Assembly: GCA_017590115.1 (NCBI GenBank) | Contig: JAGGNK010008559.1 | Location: 6,441,888 to 6,505,887, forward strand | Source of the DNA: Montifringilla adamsi | Lineage: Eukaryota > Chordata > Aves > Passeriformes > Passeridae | Direction: 5' to 3' | DNA: 64,000 nucleotides | Part shown: positions 62,301 through 64,000 of the stretch, in pieces | How the letters are laid out: each line of letters starts with the position of its first letter | Numbering within the stretch: the stretch's first letter is position 1 | Made by a program: the position numbers and the translations under genes | The notes under the pieces: generated by a model | What the model saw: the letters and a program-made list of their open reading frames with translations, nothing else | What the model was told of the DNA's origin: nothing | The model's database searches: none

Positions 62301-64000
62301 CACTATCACTCTTGGCCAGTGCATTTATGGACTTTGTTTTCAACCTGGTTTTAAAACTTGCTCATCTGTCTCACTGGCTCCTGCATTTTAGGGGGATCTA
62401 ATGTCCCTACAACCATTAAGATTTGGCCACGTTCTGTTCCAGTGTAACAGCTCCTCAGAGCTGTAGGAAGTTTTATTCTTGTTGCACATCTGCAGTGAGA
62501 GCCAGGCATTTGAAATCTGAGCCCCTTAAGGGCCCATGTCTCAGAGATATTGATCATCTCCTGCAACTTTTTGTCTGCTTTCAATTCCCATTGCAGCCAG
62601 CGGGAGTCGAGGCTCTCTGCACCTTGCAGGATGAGGCTCGCAGAGGTTGCTCTTGGAGGAGGTTGTCTGCCTTCAGCTGGCTGGCTAATCTCTCATCAGA
62701 TGGCTCCATGTGTTGTTGAACATCCCAGATATTCCTGCTGTCAGCTGAAGGTAGAACAATATCTGCATTGTCTGGGCTCGAGCTGAAAAGTTGCTAAGTG
62801 AGAGCGAGCTGGAGTAATGGATTTCAGCTTTTCTGAAAATTTGCATGTGAGACTTCATTTTGGAATATTGCCTCTATTGGGAAGGGGCATATTTTCCAGG
62901 AGCTTTGGTGTTCTGGTAAATTTTTCTGTTTAACAGGGTAACAGTTAAAGCAGGTTAATAATTAAAAGTGGGATTAACTTCCAGGTGGGGCTTCTATCCT
63001 GCTCAGACTAGCAATGAAACAGGGAGGTGACTTGAGAACTCCAGCTCTCTGAGATGGTGGAGGCAGTTCACATGTGATCAGGTCCCAAAAGGATCTTCTA
63101 AAATAGTTGTGAACATTTAGTATGACTGGAAATGAGAACTGCACCTGAACCAACGGGAGGTGAGGAGGCAGAAAACCTCACCTGAGCACAGCCTTTTTTT
63201 AGTGGAGAGCTAAAGAAAAAGATTTCTTAAACCGGGGCCCCAAATTCAAACACTTTTGAGGATATGAATGGTCCCTTTTTGCTGCTTCTCATTGAATTTA
63301 TGAATAAAGAAAATTATTGACATGAACACAGGAGCATTTTTACAGGAGGTGACAGTGGATGACTGTGGATAACTTCATGGATCCTTTTTCCTTACATTCT
63401 GTGAATAAAAGATTTTCTGAAAGGAGACTATACTAAAGTATAAGCCAAGTTCTACTTTCTGCAGAATTCCAACACTTAAATAGTGAAGGAAAAAAAAGAG
63501 ATAATTTAAGGCACAGAAAGAGCTTATTTTTAAGAATCTGAAGCACCTGTCAAACGGAAATTGAACAGAACCTCCAAAAAGCAAATCCAAACCACCCTAA
63601 AGTAGCCAACAAAAGTTGAAGGAATTATTAAAATATTGAGCTTAACACTTACTGAGTAAACCCCTTTTTCTCCCCTACTTGCACACAGCTATTTTGAGTA
63701 CACTCAGCACACACTTTATTCTCCAGGCCTCCATTCCCAAATGGGACAGGACGCTCAGTTGCCTTCCCAGTCAGAGCTTTGGTCCTGAGTCTTTCTGTTT
63801 TCACTGGAGTCAGCTTAGGCTGTATTAAGCCAAAGTGCACAGTGTATTGGACAGGTGAAAACTGGCAATTTGAAAGCATGATGCCTTTTCCAGAGACTGG
63901 ATCTATCCTTATCCTAGGCAATTATTTTGGCAGTGCAGTTTCCGTTTTCCAAGCAGCAATGCTGCCAAAGATTTTGGTCAGTCAGGGGCAAAAAATTCTG

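Larger units (their letters stand above)
52979..64000. other. Unique noncoding sequence
   Basis: About 11 kb without a gene or recognisable interspersed repeat. It includes a 70-bp tandem duplication (54201), T and A runs (55358, 57502), a small (TTCT)n repeat (54727) and a 21-bp duplication (59325). Around 62.1-62.8 kb the sequence is less AT-rich and frames of 60-100 codons are open on both strands, but they overlap and have no domain signature. Confidence 0.65.

Noticed and set aside
1..64000. tRNA, rRNA, snRNA, CRISPR arrays, bacterial operons, mitochondrial insertions or intact viral genes
   Set aside because: No cloverleaf, conserved rRNA word, regular spacer array, mitochondrial gene fragment or polymerase motif was recognised on either strand by reading. 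A covariance-model and repeat-library search would be needed for a firm negative.

Overview
The window reads as vertebrate nuclear DNA, most likely from a bird and plausibly a songbird. The evidence is the repeat content. There are three fragments of the CR1 LINE family, the main retrotransposon of bird genomes, one keeping the CR1 3' end with its ATTCTATG octamer repeat. There is also one degraded solo retroviral LTR that resembles LTRs I associate with passerine genomes, and one possible MIR-type ancient SINE remnant. Interspersed repeats are sparse, the sequence is AT-rich, and homopolymer runs are scattered throughout. I see no bacterial or viral operon structure, no rRNA, tRNA or CRISPR, and no long open frame.

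No protein-coding gene can be named. The longest open frame is about 142 codons and looks like chance. The window is best read as an intergenic desert or the inside of very long introns. Three splice-site-bounded open segments on the + strand (7935-7994, 17772-17839, 20867-21064) have compatible phases (2-2, 2-1, 1-1). They are offered as weak exon candidates only; the peptide is not one I recognise.

Layout: 1-4842 is unique sequence with poly-T and poly-C runs. 4843-5230 is the LTR on the - strand. 5231-24734 is unique sequence, with a TAAT- and ATGCAAA-rich block near 10.6-10.8 kb, the weak exon candidates, hairpins and a small tandem duplication. 24735-25278 is the best CR1 copy (+). 25279-35264 is unique, with a good CTCF-like site at 28489. 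35265-36310 is a compact cluster: a MIR-like remnant, a perfect palindrome with an AP-1 site, an AT-rich tract, a purine-rich minisatellite and a homeobox-site-rich block. 36311-49162 is unique, with a perfect 20-bp palindrome at 38918 and a 14-bp-stem hairpin at 41183. 49163-49318 is CR1 (-), 52764-52978 an older CR1-like tail (+). 52979-64000 is unique apart from a 70-bp tandem duplication at 54201 and small repeats.

There is no set of genes here that can be described as working together. The most informative items for a follow-up are the 35.6-36.3 kb cluster, the CTCF-like site, the hairpins and the exon candidates. I found no convincing previously undescribed system.
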